Shown here: piece by piece, positions 53,868-64,000 of the stretch
Numbering within the stretch: the stretch's first letter is position 1
Layout: every line of letters begins with the position of its first letter
DNA from: Diphasiastrum complanatum
Taxonomy: Eukaryota > Streptophyta > Lycopodiopsida > Lycopodiales > Lycopodiaceae
Assembly (NCBI GenBank): GCA_029204225.1
Contig: CM055094.1
Coordinates: 14,822,928-14,886,927 of the forward strand
DNA: 64,000 nt
Direction: 5' to 3'
Position numbers and translations under genes: made by a program
Notes under the pieces: model-generated
The model's input: the letters and a program-made list of their open reading frames with translations, nothing else
What the model was told of the DNA's origin: nothing
The model's database searches: none

Positions 53868-54365
53868 ATGAAGAATAATTTAAAGCTGCTAAAAGATTTT
53901 GTCCGTCAGTCTTCAACCAAGTCACTGCAGCCCAAAGGGTTGTTAGAATGGGAATTAAGAACCCCAACACATTCATGGAACCTTGATGGAGGTAACGTGA
54001 GATACACAAGCCTTCGTGATGTTATGTCTTCTGTCTTAGGACAGTGCAAGCAAGGATCTCTTCATCATGAAATAGTCTGCTGCTCTCGGACTCCGATCAA
54101 GAATCGCCTGGTGGAACAGGCTGCTAGAGCCTATTTGCAACCAACAATGGTGGAGCACACTAAACGGAATCAGCATTTGACCAGTCAATGGCGAAGGTTT
54201 ATTCACAATACTTCCATTCCTTTCAATCTCAAGGATACATTCAGGCGCCCAATTGAGGCATGTGCTTGTCTCTTTTCCGGATTGCATTTGCTCGATCTAT
54301 CCCATGCAATGAGATATCTGTTAGGAAGGCTGAGACCTAAGGTCAATGGACTGTTGAAAGCTTGA
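53868..54365 (+). CDS. Small plant protein of unknown function, 165 residues
   Basis: The only frame in the window that looks like an ordinary cellular gene. ATG at 53868 is preceded directly by an in-frame TAA and, 18 bp upstream, by a splice acceptor (TTCTGGCAG at 53850), so the upstream exons are 5' UTR and the CDS has no intron. The protein is basic, without signal peptide or clear membrane span. It has NVRYTSLRDVMSSVLG near residues 43-58 and TPIKNRLVEQAARAYLQPT near 73-91, which look like conserved blocks, and a C-terminal helix-like LSHAMRYLLGRLRPKVNGLL. The pattern SLRDV plus an AA.AYLQP motif recalls small uncharacterised plant proteins, but I cannot name the family. Codon use and lack of breaks set it apart from the transposon frames. 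Two G-boxes lie upstream. Confidence 0.7.
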   Translation: MKNNLKLLKDFVRQSSTKSLQPKGLLEWELRTPTHSWNLDGGNVRYTSLRDVMSSVLGQCKQGSLHHEIVCCSRTPIKNRLVEQAARAYLQPTMVEHTKRNQHLTSQWRRFIHNTSIPFNLKDTFRRPIEACACLFSGLHLLDLSHAMRYLLGRLRPKVNGLLKA

Positions 54366-55172
54366 ATAGAATCCTGATCGCTTCTCTTCGGTACGGGCTT
54401 TTGCAATTGTCCAAGAAAGCCTGGCCTCACATTTCTTGAGCGTAGCATGAGTATATACCGTTTTAGTCCGATGCCATTCCAACACTTAGTTTGGAGAGTG
54501 TTTGCTGTGAACGGCTCAAGAGCAATATGTTCAGGTTTGGTTTGTGCTTCTTGTGCTAGTTTGGGGATCAAATAATTCCGAGTATGTTGAAGAAGATTTC
54601 AAATAATGCCAAAAATCATCTCTAAGAGGATGTTCTTGTATACTATGGCTTTTTATGACTTGCGCCATTTACTTTAACATTCAAGTAGAGTCTTTAAGTT
54701 CCTCTATTTTGTGCTATAAAGAGTGGCCTTACAATGGTGCCGTTTTGGAGTCAATACAAACTTGTGCTTGACAGACTTTGCAGAAACAGGTTGGCCAAGG
54801 CTGTCTTTTGTCTCTTGATGGCTATGGTTTAGCTAATTCATTTTTAATCTTTCATGTGATCATATTGGTTGATTTTGGTGAATGGTTGCCTCGTTCTGAT
54901 CAAACATGATCTCTCTTTTCCCTGTAGGGCAAGATCCTGCAGATGGTTTGTGCTAATCTTAAGATATTCTTACCTGCCTTTGTTTTAAAATCTGTGCAAG
55001 TTGCACACAAGTTAAATTAATGTGAGAATGTTGACTCCCCGAGCTTAAAAGCGATTCAGATTTTGAGTTTAGGAGATGCTAGAAGAGACGAAACATTATT
55101 CCAAACAAATTCACAGATTTCAAGAGTTCGTCAATAATTACAGAGTCAGTTTCAGGATAGAATCAAGAACTC

Positions 55173-55180
<8 letters not shown>
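54366..55180 (+). other. 3' UTR and intergenic region of the 165-residue gene
   Basis: No second frame or splice pattern is convincing. The first few hundred bases are likely 3' UTR (AATAATGCC- and AATACAAAC-type A-rich stretches, no clear poly(A) signal chosen). Confidence 0.45.
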
Positions 55181-55249
<69 letters not shown>

Positions 55250-55258
55250 GAGAGAGAA
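55181..55258. repeat. (GA)n microsatellite
   Basis: About 78 bp of GA with one T interruption, just left of the TRIM-like element. Confidence 0.95.
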
Positions 55259-55285
55259 TATGTATGAATTCCTATTGGATATATT

Positions 55286-55645
55286 TGTTGGTGTTAAGCA
55301 AAATCTCTCTATGTTTGTTTGTTGACGTCACCAATCTGTGCCACTCTAGCAATCTGGTTCATCCTCGGCATTACCTTGCTTGGGCCAATTAACTTAGTTG
55401 ATGTGAACGTTTCTGGATTAATACAATATAATGAGCTTGTGATAATCTTTGTTCTTCTCTATTCTCTCTCTCTATTTTATATGTTTGTCTTCTTGGTTTA
55501 TGAATAAAGGGTTTTAAAATGTTTGGTCTTGACTTGGTTTCTTGATTATGTAAATTAGTATTCTAATGTAGAAATTAGCTATCTATGCATCTTCCGTACT
55601 GCCCATTGCCCAGTCTAAGGAATCTTTGCTGCTCAAAAACCAACA
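55286..55645 (+). repeat. TRIM 5' LTR
   Basis: Shares GCAAAAT.TCTCTATGTTTGTT, TTCTGGATTAATACAAT.TAATG and TCTTTGCTGCTCA with the other LTR. Confidence 0.85.
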
Positions 55646-56242
55646 ATGGTATGGGCCCACATCACAAAGCAGAGAAGAACAACAGATGAGTTGATAGAGA
55701 ATGGCAGTAGAAGCGTGATAGTCAATTCATCTATGAGAGGCAGAAAAGCTGCTCACAAGTTTAGGCCAAAGAAAATACTTTGTAGTCTTGTTTTCTTTCA
55801 ACGTGGAAGAAATGTTAAACTGCAAAGACAGACCTATTTTGTGTTAGAACTGTTAAAGAGGGAAAGAGATGTCTAAGTCCAGTCCTGGACATCTTGGTGT
55901 TTTTGTGGCAAGTTTGTTGACAAAGAATCCAGACAATGTTATGGACATAAAAGATGCAAATCAAACAAGATTGCTGAAGCCAATTGACAGTGAAGCTCTT
56001 TGAGGGTGTAAAAGATAGATTAAAGTATAGTCCATGCGTAGGTGTGTTCAGAGAGATTTTATATAAATCAGAAATCCAAATCACAGTTCATGTATAGTTG
56101 AATAGACCACACCAAATATATGTTATATGAAGATGCAAAGTCTACATGTAGACGAAGGGATTTTGAGAGATAGTCCAAGAAGAGGATTTTAAGATATAGT
56201 CCAAGAAGATGAAAGGGATTTTGAGACTTAGTCCAAGAGGGT

Positions 56243-56662
56243 TGTTGGTGTCAAGCAAAATGTCTCTATGTTTGTTGATGTCACCAATCTGTGCCACTGT
56301 CCCAATCCTTGCCTGCCCTGGCTACAAAGCCTGCCCATGCTGGGAGGGTCAAGTATACCAAACCAAAGCATAGCTTGTATCTACAAGTATACCAAACCAA
56401 AGCATAGCTTGTATCTACATGTAACTTTAGCTTCCATTTATCAATCAAGTAGCTTAGCTGATGTAAATGTTTCTGGATTAATACAATGTAATGAGATTAT
56501 GATCATCTTTGTTCTTCTCTATTCTCTCTCTCTATTTCTTGATATGTAAATATGTTTTTTGATTATGTAGATTAGTCTTCTAATGTAAAAATCAGCTATG
56601 TATGCATCTTGCTAACTGCGCATTGCCCAATCTATTGAATCTTTGCTGCTCATAAACCAACA
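56243..56662 (+). repeat. TRIM 3' LTR
   Basis: Longer than the 5' copy. A 34-bp unit (AAGTATACCAAACCAAAGCA and onwards) is repeated in tandem at 56351-56420. Confidence 0.85.
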
Positions 56663-57709
56663 ATATCTCAGCAAAAGCCATAATATGATTTTATGGATCC
56701 CGTTAGTTGACTTTTTTTACATGACGTTGGTGACAGAAATCAGACCAGAAGATTTTCCTTCAGCATGGATATATCACCTTGAGTAAAGTCCAGAATGTCC
56801 TTCTGACCTTAAGCTACACCTGGTCTCTATGACTATCTTTACAAGGTTTGGACCTACCATTGTCTAACCATGCACTGATCACAAATGTGATAATGCTACT
56901 ATACTTTTAATACCTTGAGTTTCTGCATACATACTTCAAAAACACCCTCTCCTTTCTTCTTAAATGAATTCTAGGAATGGGTAATGAATGACCTATCTAT
57001 TTTGCCACAAACTGTAATTGTCTGCAATTCTAACTGATTTTGATTTTCTTTGCCATTGCCAGATTGAGCTCGTTGGTCCATGAATCAGCTTTCCCTTTGT
57101 CCTCCATCCATGACAGCAATAATAGCTCCAAGTCTTAGATTCTTTTCTCTTCTGTTGGAATTATACATCAAGGAGGTCATTGCATAACACCAGTAGTGAT
57201 CTATCACAAGAATCAACTTTAGACTCTCATGACGTGTCAATCACAGACAGAGGAAGGCTTTATACAATCCACAAAGCACTTACTAGGGGGCTTCAGACAC
57301 AAACTGAAAACACGAGGTGGGTGAAAATGAGTGGCAGTATCATTTTGATTCTTATTCTCTATTACAATGTAATCAAGCTACTTAAAATACTCAATAAATC
57401 TAACTAATTTGTCTTTGCCCACCCTCTCCATGATGTCTTAAAACTACCTCTTACTTTTCAACAACTTTTGTTGTATCCTTGCCCCACTACGTCCACAACA
57501 TTCTAAGCTAATCTTATTTATTAAGCAAACAGTACCTAAGATTTTTTTCGTGGTTACAATTGACAGCAATTTGATCCAGAGGTTTGGAAAAATGTTTAGT
57601 TTGAGGTCTTTTTATGTCAATTTCTGCTGTACGAACTTCGTAGCAAAATACATTGAAAACAAATACAAACTTGAATTGCATCAACATGCCTCTTATAGGC
57701 TGTAGAGCA
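56663..57709. other. No gene recognised
   Basis: A 75-codon frame at 57180 with a hydrophobic end has no known match. Otherwise empty. Confidence 0.45.
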
Positions 57710-57999
57710 TAGTTGCAGGCCACGTTCCGAAACGTGTTCCGGGATTTCCCATTAAGGTTTCCCGGAACGCGGTTTTCTTTTTCTTTTCTTTTTTGAAATT
57801 TTTTTAGTGCCAATATGGGTATCAAATGAAAGGGTTTTAGAGAGCAGTTCATTTATCAAGTTTGCCATCATTTTCAAGACCAATGTCATCCAGTTTTGGG
57901 CCATGAAGTGATTTTCTACCCACCCGGCATGTATTCAATCGAATCTGTATATTGTGTGAAATGAAATCATGTGCAGAGCAAAGCATTGAAACTATATTG

Positions 58000-58002
<3 letters not shown>

Positions 58003-58087
<85 letters not shown>
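58003..58087. repeat. (CT)n microsatellite
   Basis: About 85 bp of CT inside the hAT element, downstream of the transposase gene. Confidence 0.95.
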
Positions 58088-58091
<4 letters not shown>

Positions 58092-58279
58092 TAGAATGTG
58101 ATAATTACCTACTGAAGTAGACCATTCTGGAAAAAAACCATATTGAAACACAAATCGACAAGACACAATGTAAAGTGAAAATATATAATGTCGCGGGCTC
58201 AAGGTCGGTAAAAAAGTACAGTGACGTTTGATAAACAATGTCTCATAACAACTAACAACTAACAATCGTCCTTTAACTC

Positions 58280-60193
58280 AATGTCAAGTCATTAGTGTCT
58301 GTCCGAAAGGAAAGTGGTAGGAGATGTATCTATCCTCCTGCAAGTCACATCTCTGAAGCGCCTTGTTGATGCGGTCCATGAACTCGTATATGAGATCGAG
58401 CCCCTCTCGGTCTACTAGGCACAACACATAGAAGACAAGTCGAAGAACCTCTACAATCTCACCCGACCATGTCTAGAACTCATCTCCAAAGACTATGGCC
58501 CGGAAAAACATTGCCTCTGTTGTGCGATTCCTGAACTCATCAAATGCCTCACTAGATGCCATCCTCCGCAAATGATCTCGTAATACGCATAGTCGGTTGA
58601 GAACCAAGAAAAAGTAAGCCTAAGCGAGTGGGCGTTGGCTTCTTCAGATCCAGCCGGGAGAAGGTATGGAATAATGCTAACACACGCCTCTTCCTAGTTA
58701 CGAAGTTCACCACGCGCATGGCCTGAGAGGTGAGCTGCAAGAAAAACATTAAACAAAGTTAGAAGCTAGTGAAAAAGGCTTTACAAATGGTGAAAATTGT
58801 ATCTCACGAACCCATGGAAGGGCGACCATGTCATGAATGAGAAGGTCGATGCAATGTGCAGCACGCGGGGTCCACACAATACTCGGGTGCTCCCTCGTCA
58901 CCATCTCTCCCATCTGTCTGCAGTTCGTGGCGTTGTTTGTGACAATTTGAACCACGTGATTTGCCCCAATATCTTGCACTACATCTCTGGTTGCCTCATA
59001 GATGAACTCGGTCGTGATGGCTCCACTAGCTCGAGTACCATCCACGTCTCGTAGGAAGACCATGCCAAGCGGGGAAGATACTAGGATATTGACGACAGAT
59101 CGGCGACGAGTGTCAGTCCATCCATCGCTCAATATCGAGCATCCATAACTGCAAAAATATTACATTTCTTAGACATATGCACATTGCAAACACTGTGGTA
59201 CTTTGCAGAGTGAAACAAATGTAGTGGTAAAGAGTAGCAAAAAATTCTTACGTCTGCCACATTGTGAGAATGGAGCTTAGCTGCCATGTAATGGTCTACT
59301 CCTCCTGTCGCAGCATGGTCGTGCACAATGCCTCTCTCCTCAGAAGCCTCCATGAAGAATCAGCTGCTGCGATCTGAAGGCAAGTGTCCCTAAAGATCCA
59401 AGTGCCAACAACAACAAAAGGAATGCCACACTCATAGAAGAGCTGGCCAATCCGTCGGGTACATGGAGCATGATGTTGTCTCTACCACCCACCTCGGTCC
59501 AAGGTCTGTTGCCTAGCCCTTACTGCATTCTGCTGCACAAAGGGCTCTCTCGATCTAGAACGCCCACTAGAAACAACAGATGGGCGCACTGAAGGTGTGT
59601 CTGACTGTGGAGCATGACTATGGAGCATCGCTTGTTGAATCTCTGCCCCCCCCTATGGCAAGATTTGGCTTTGTAAATGGTGCATCAGTAGTTGATGATG
59701 ACGTTGGACGAGAGGGACCTGCTGTTGAAGGAACAATAGGACAAAAGGCTGCATGTGTGCTGGTAGCTCTAGGAACAGCCCCCCCCCCCCCATGTGACTA
59801 CGCCCTGCCTCTGCATCTGCATCTGCATCTGCTCTAGGCCCTGCACCTACACTATGTCTTGGACCTGCTCTAGTCCCTGCTCGTACCACTGACTCGTGAA
59901 CAACCTAGGAGATGGTCTCAATGGCTCAAGAGATGTACCGTCACGGGCTCGTATGTGTCCATCAATCTCTCCACCTCTACATCTGATATGCGAGGGCAAA
60001 TGGATATGCCCATCCCTCGCCCATCTAGCCTGGTGAGCCATAGCAAGTGGGCCCTAACCCTGGGAAGAGAACCAGTAAAGACGCAACCATATTGCAGGCA
60101 TCTCCATCTGTGGGAACCAGATCCTTGGTGCGTAGCCACATCCCCCTCTGTCAACTCAACCTCTGACCAAATGCCTCTACCAAGGACCGACAT
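58280..60193 (-). pseudogene. hAT transposase gene with introns, decayed
   Basis: Minus strand. It opens at 60193 (MSVLGRGIWSEVE) with a BED-like zinc finger: RWRCLQYGCVFTGSLPRVRA then HLL. A low-complexity linker near 59850-59650 is followed by RRIGQLFYECGIPFVVVGTW and IFRDTCLQIAAADSSW. After a TAG the frame reaches MWQT, and an intron at 59149-59251 (GTAAGA...TTTGCAG) joins it to YGCSILSDGWTDTRRRSVVN, the start of the DUF659 catalytic region. IVTNNATNCRQMGEMV and WTPRAAHCIDLLIHDM follow, then a second probable intron (58735-58807). LTSQAMRVVNFVTRKRRVLA, a frameshift, AFDEFRNRTTEAMFFRAIVF and a stop come next. The usual C-terminal dimerisation domain is not found. Confidence 0.8.
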
Positions 60194-61025
60194 TGTGTGA
60201 ATTTGTCAATGTATCAGATCGTGTGAATCAGTCAATGTATCACACCTGCAAAAGAGGAAGCAAACAATCACATGTCAGTATTCCGTTGGTAGCAACAACA
60301 TTCGGATTCCACATATGCATTCACAACAATCAATTGCTTACAACAATCCTAAACCCAACGTCAAAAAAAAAGCTACCATTTTCTTGCATTAACAATAGGT
60401 GCAAGCTGCAATCAAAATAAACATCCTATTGCAATGAAAAAACACAGTGCAGCTTCAGACTGAAACTTAGTGGCATGCCTATAAGACCCATAAACCCTAA
60501 ACCCTAAAAAACACGTGATTTAGGCATGTCACTGAAAACTTTCTCTACAAGCGATAATAAACGAAACTAATAGCACAAGCATGTTTGTGGGCATGAAGAA
60601 ACACAATTTAGCATCAATCAGATGACTATAAGCTAGTTTACAAAAGGAGCCAAAAACACATGGAAAAGGGGCATGAGATTCAATTAATAATGGGGAAAAC
60701 TAACACGATGAGCATGTCTGTGGGGTTCAATACAAATGAATTGAAACCAAAAACCACTTCATTACATTGCCTAGGGCTCATTCCATGAGGTTCCAAGATG
60801 TGAAGTCAAAATCACGCACTGAACCATGCTCCAAGCTGCCCACAATTCACCATCACTCTCTCTCTCCCCAACTCGAACAAAGCAAAAAATTTTATGTGGG
60901 CTGGAGGATGCCTGCTTGCGGCCCACATAAAAAAGTCTGCAATTTTTTAACAACGTTCCGGGACCGCATTTTTGGTCCCGGAATGCTGACAATCCGGAAC
61001 GTTTTTGTTCGATCCGCTGCAACTG

Positions 61026-62159
61026 AGCAATGAGAATTTTGAGTATAGATTAATTTAGTGACCCATCTGATCACAGGTAATAACCTCGCATATGCTAGTC
61101 AACACGTACGCCCCCTGTCCATTCTTCTCTAGAGTAGTACTTCAGTCCTAAAAAACCAAGAGATTTGATGAAGATCTTCAAGGTTTCCTAGTCGCTTGTA
61201 CAAAGGAAGAAAAATATGCTTTTTGAGACCTTTCCACACTTGGGTTAAAGTTTGCATATGCCAAGAAACCTGACATCTGTCAGAGTTATTTCATTTCAGG
61301 CGTTAGAAGAACTTTAAGGAAGTGTCCGAGAATAGCTGAATGCGAGCTGGTATTGCTGCAAAACACCGGATTGGTGCCATCAAGAAGCTCGTATTAAAAT
61401 GAGGTCCATTTTTATCTCCTTTTGCTGAATCTCGATCGTTTCCTTGTTTTAAGTCTATCCTGATTTTGGGTATGCTTTACACTTTTTTTTGCTGCTTTTT
61501 GCATTCAATTTCCTTATACCAAAATCAACACCTTTTTGCAGCGTTCATAAGCTTTTACTGGAGTGAAAATTGACCGTAGCAAACCATTATTATCCCTCAG
61601 CTCAGAGATTTATTCTGCTGGTTAAGGTGTTACATACCAGACATTAAAGAAAGAAAATGCCTCTGCAGAAAAACATCATCCAAGACACAACTTCAACCTA
61701 CCTATGGCACAAAATAAAAAACACAGATATATTAGCCTGTCCTGAAGTAAGCTACTTGCACCACTTTTAGATTCACTGTCAGGGACATTCAGATAATGAC
61801 CTTGTGCAAATATTGCACATTGTCATGATCACAGTCAAGAACTTTTTTTGAAATTATGTGTATTAATCTCAACTTTTTAGGCATTCTTTTTCATGTCCCA
61901 AAAGGATTAATAATGTGTGTCTTCTTCAATCTTACACAAATCAATGGTTCAAATTGAGCTTGGGAACCACCATTACCGGCCCATGGTGAGAATATAATGG
62001 CTTTCCTTCTCATCTTGATGCTACTGGGGCTCGACAAGAGGACTTGCTATGATACCCTTACAATGGGCCTCCAAACAACCATTCTCTAGTGTATAACACT
62101 ATCAACATCAGATACATAGATATATGCTTTTTGCACCCATATATGGCATTTTGCAAGCT
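61026..62159. other. No gene recognised
   Basis: AT-rich, short frames only. Confidence 0.45.
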
Positions 62160-62570
62160 CCACAATCCACCAAATCTGAAAAATAATTACCTTCCTTCTG
62201 TCCCTTGGGGTTTAGAAAAGATCCATTTAAGAGGAACGTACTAATGTCTGATGCTTGAGTTGTTGTTCATCAGGATAGCCAATGAAAAACGCGGTTATTT
62301 GACCTTTGGTCCAGCTTCTTCCTAAGTTACATATACAACCAAGGACTTTTAAATGGCTGACTCTAGGCTTGTGTCGATGCCATACGTCATAAGGAGTTTT
62401 TTGTTGTTGACGGCTCTAGTGCTGGATTTGCTCAGTTCATAACAGGCCGTGGCAGTAGCTTTTGCCCAGAACTTCGAAGGTAAATGTGCTTGATACAACA
62501 TGGATCTAGCTGAGTTGTTCTACCAAGTAGTTTGGACAACAAAGACATGTAAAAGATATAATACATGTTT
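62160..62570 (-). pseudogene. Copia integrase C-terminal remnant
   Basis: Minus strand from 62510: MLYQAHLPSKFWAKATATAC then YELSKSSTRAVNN, a frame change, YDVWHRHKPRVSHLKVLGCI, and ITAFFIGYPDEQQLKHQTLV. Order and spacing fit copia integrase after the catalytic Glu. No LTR, RT or gag is attached, and several stops are present. Confidence 0.72.
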
Positions 62571-62935
62571 TGTTTTGATGGAATGTGTTCTAGGAAATCT
62601 GCTTCTTGAGATAAATGCAAGATTCACAGAATAATGATTTCCTATCTAATGAAAGAGAGAAATACAATCCATCAACTAAATTATTACAATCCATTTCATG
62701 TTGCTATTGATCTTTTAGAGTAATGAAAGAACTCTCATAAGCCCTTGTCAAAAACAAGGCAGAAATAGTGACACTGAATCTACCATCGTTGATAGTACAT
62801 CTTGTAAGATATAGCTTGAGATGCAGTTATAGTTGAGGTACTATGTCCTGAGGACCTCTCTGAGCATGAGATTCAGAACCGAATCTCTATCTAGAATATC
62901 GGTTTCACTTTCCTCCTACAAGGACTCAATTCATA
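62571..62935. other. No gene recognised
   Basis: Nothing supported. Confidence 0.45.
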
Positions 62936-64000
62936 TTAGTGTATTTTTGCATTATGGAGTTGGTGAATTGCGGGGAAATGTAAAAGTTTGCAAGAAACTT
63001 CGCGAGTAAGCAGCAGGTTGAGCGGTTGGGCGCTATGGTGCTTGTGTGGTGTTCTCATGAGGATCCTATCGTGATTCATAACTGACGTGTTGGGCAGGTA
63101 GGGTCTTGTTGGGTTGTGTTGGGCAGTCTTTGAAACTGCGTGGTACTTGGTTTTGACTGGGCAATCAACCAAGAAATGGTCGGTTTCACCACAAATGAAA
63201 CACCTGTTGTTCAATGGCCCTTGTATAACGACATAGCCATCTTGTATGGCTAATGGTTCTGGACTTTCAAGTGGATATTCATGATAAGTCAAGGAATGTC
63301 CAGAGATTGTGACAATTGTTCTTCATATTGTTGGACTGTATGTGCTTGGATAGGTTGATATGAAAGACAAGCATCAACAAGATGCGTAGCCCGACAGTGT
63401 AGACACCATATTGGTTTTCGTCTATAAGGTACCTGTGCAGGGTTTGGCTGACAGGCATACTGCTTTGGATAGACTTCAAGGTAGTTTGAAACTCATTGGT
63501 GAGTTTCTCCATTTGCAGTTGATGTTGCTGATTAAGCAAGTCCAGTGGTGATTTCCAAAGCTGATCTCCGGTGTCCTCGATTGGCTTCGACTCATGGACA
63601 GGAGCACATGGTGCTCGCCTTTCCCTGGATTCGTCAACATCTGGTCCTTCATCTTCCTCCTTGATGGCATCAGACATAGCTAACTTTAGGCTCATATATG
63701 CATCATTGGATTTAAGCTCGCATCTAATCCATCTTGGAAGGATGACTAAAAACCCAGATGATGAGCATTTGTTCGGAGGGCTGTTCTTGTACTTGACTTT
63801 TTAAGCGTTTGAAGTGCTCGATATAGTCTCCTACACATTCATCTTTTGCCATCTTGATGTTACTCAAGGACTCTCTATCAAACGAAAGGGTTAAAACGCT
63901 TGATAAAGGACTCTTTCAAAAGTGACCAGTCCGTCTTGTCTTCATGATCGAGGTTAAAAAACCAGTCACGTGCTTTAGCGATCATGGTCATGAAAAACAG
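62936..64000 (-). pseudogene. Ty3/gypsy Gag, C-terminal part (Gy4), runs off right edge
   Basis: From the right edge on the minus strand: FMTMIAKARDWFFNLDHEDK and TDWSLLKESFIKRF (Trp-centred Retrotrans_gag core), a frameshift near 63885, ESLSNIKMAKDECVGDYIEH and FKRLKSQVQEQ, a stop, then SNDAYMSLKLAMSDAIKEED. A spacer leads to a first knuckle-like CLHCRATHLVDAC near 63390, one residue short between the second Cys and the His. In another frame a canonical CFICGETDHFLVDC lies at 63209-63168. At least three frame breaks make it non-coding. It is related to, but clearly different from, the gag at the left edge. Confidence 0.8.

Larger units (their letters stand above)
55286..56662 (+). mobile_element. 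TRIM-like miniature LTR retrotransposon, complete
   Basis: LTRs 55286-55645 (360 bp) and 56243-56662 (420 bp), both beginning TGTTGGTGT and ending ACCAACA, with about 597 bp between. The internal region starts with TGGTATGGGC one base after the LTR (first six bases fit the initiator tRNA-Met PBS) and ends with CAAGAGGG as polypurine tract. Flanks ATATT (55281-55285) and ATATC (56663-56667) give a target duplication with one mismatch. No coding capacity. Three short copies of GGGATTTTGAGA..TAGTCCAAGA lie before the second LTR. Confidence 0.85.
57710..61025 (-). mobile_element. hAT-superfamily DNA transposon
   Basis: The left end reads TAGTTGCAGGCCACGTTCCG; the right end reversed reads CAGTTGCAGCGGATCGAAC, giving short imperfect terminal inverted repeats. 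Subterminal copies of GTTCCGG and TTCCGGGA lie at 57724-57775 and 60945-61010, as is usual for hAT transposase binding. A transposase gene lies between on the minus strand. The flanking 8 bp (GTAGAGCA and AGCAATGA) do not match, so the exact ends or the target duplication are not settled. Confidence 0.75.

Noticed and set aside
57849-58265. 138-codon frame with an Arg-Glu run
   Set aside because: Mostly the CT microsatellite and hAT 3' flank; no domain.
59653-59889. Ala-Asp repeat protein on the minus strand
   Set aside because: Low-complexity linker inside the hAT transposase gene, not a separate gene.
60767-61074. Overlapping frames of 60-88 codons at the right end of the hAT element
   Set aside because: Both strands open because of the terminal GTTCCGG repeats; no protein similarity.

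Overview
The window is plant nuclear DNA, AT-rich and dominated by LTR retrotransposons. This rests on Ty1/copia elements primed by initiator tRNA-Met, Ty3/gypsy fragments, a hAT transposon with introns, one small gene with GT-AG introns and long GA/TG microsatellites. I cannot name the species; a large-genome land plant, possibly a fern or other non-seed plant, is a guess. Element names (CopA, Gy1 and so on) are working labels made here.

Layout. 1-2001: 5' end of a minus-strand gypsy element (Gy1: gag, leader, PBS, LTR) inserted in copia CopA. 2002-17186: a nest on the minus strand. CopE (LTR plus gag) is split by CopA; CopA is split inside its polyprotein by CopB (2934-13200, both LTRs present); CopB is split by CopC (5041-10189), an internally deleted element; and one CopC LTR holds a solo LTR (5388-6069). 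17187-27158: mostly unrecognised DNA with a near-LTR-only mini-element CopK (19848-21883), a 0.8-0.9 kb inverted repeat with a copia 3' end in its loop (22872-25425), and TG tracts. 27159-39012: a second CopA-family element (CopA2) broken up by CopF (27770-32474, + strand, intact 729-codon gag-PR-IN ORF, reverse transcriptase replaced by unrelated sequence), a gypsy pol piece (Gy3) and CopJ (33780-36431), which appears to start and end inside the LTR R region. 39205-47775: CopN, whose middle 4.4 kb is inverted and carries another element (CopP, 41535-44405, with target duplication). 47776-48520: gypsy integrase remnant. 48905-51861: an LTR fragment, microsatellites and a 68-bp tandem repeat. 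51862-54700: the only clear non-transposon gene, encoding a 165-residue protein behind a 5'-UTR intron that contains a 129-bp minisatellite. 55286-56662: a complete TRIM-like miniature LTR element. 57710-61025: a hAT-superfamily transposon with a decayed transposase gene. 62160-64000: copia integrase and gypsy Gag remnants running off the right edge.

Almost every coding region belongs to transposons, and nearly all are broken by stops, frameshifts or deletions. The most unusual items are the CopF and CopJ chimeras, the RNA-like ends of CopJ, the internal inversion in CopN, the palindrome TTCACACGTGTGAA shared between different LTR families, and the minisatellite that copies a 5' splice site.
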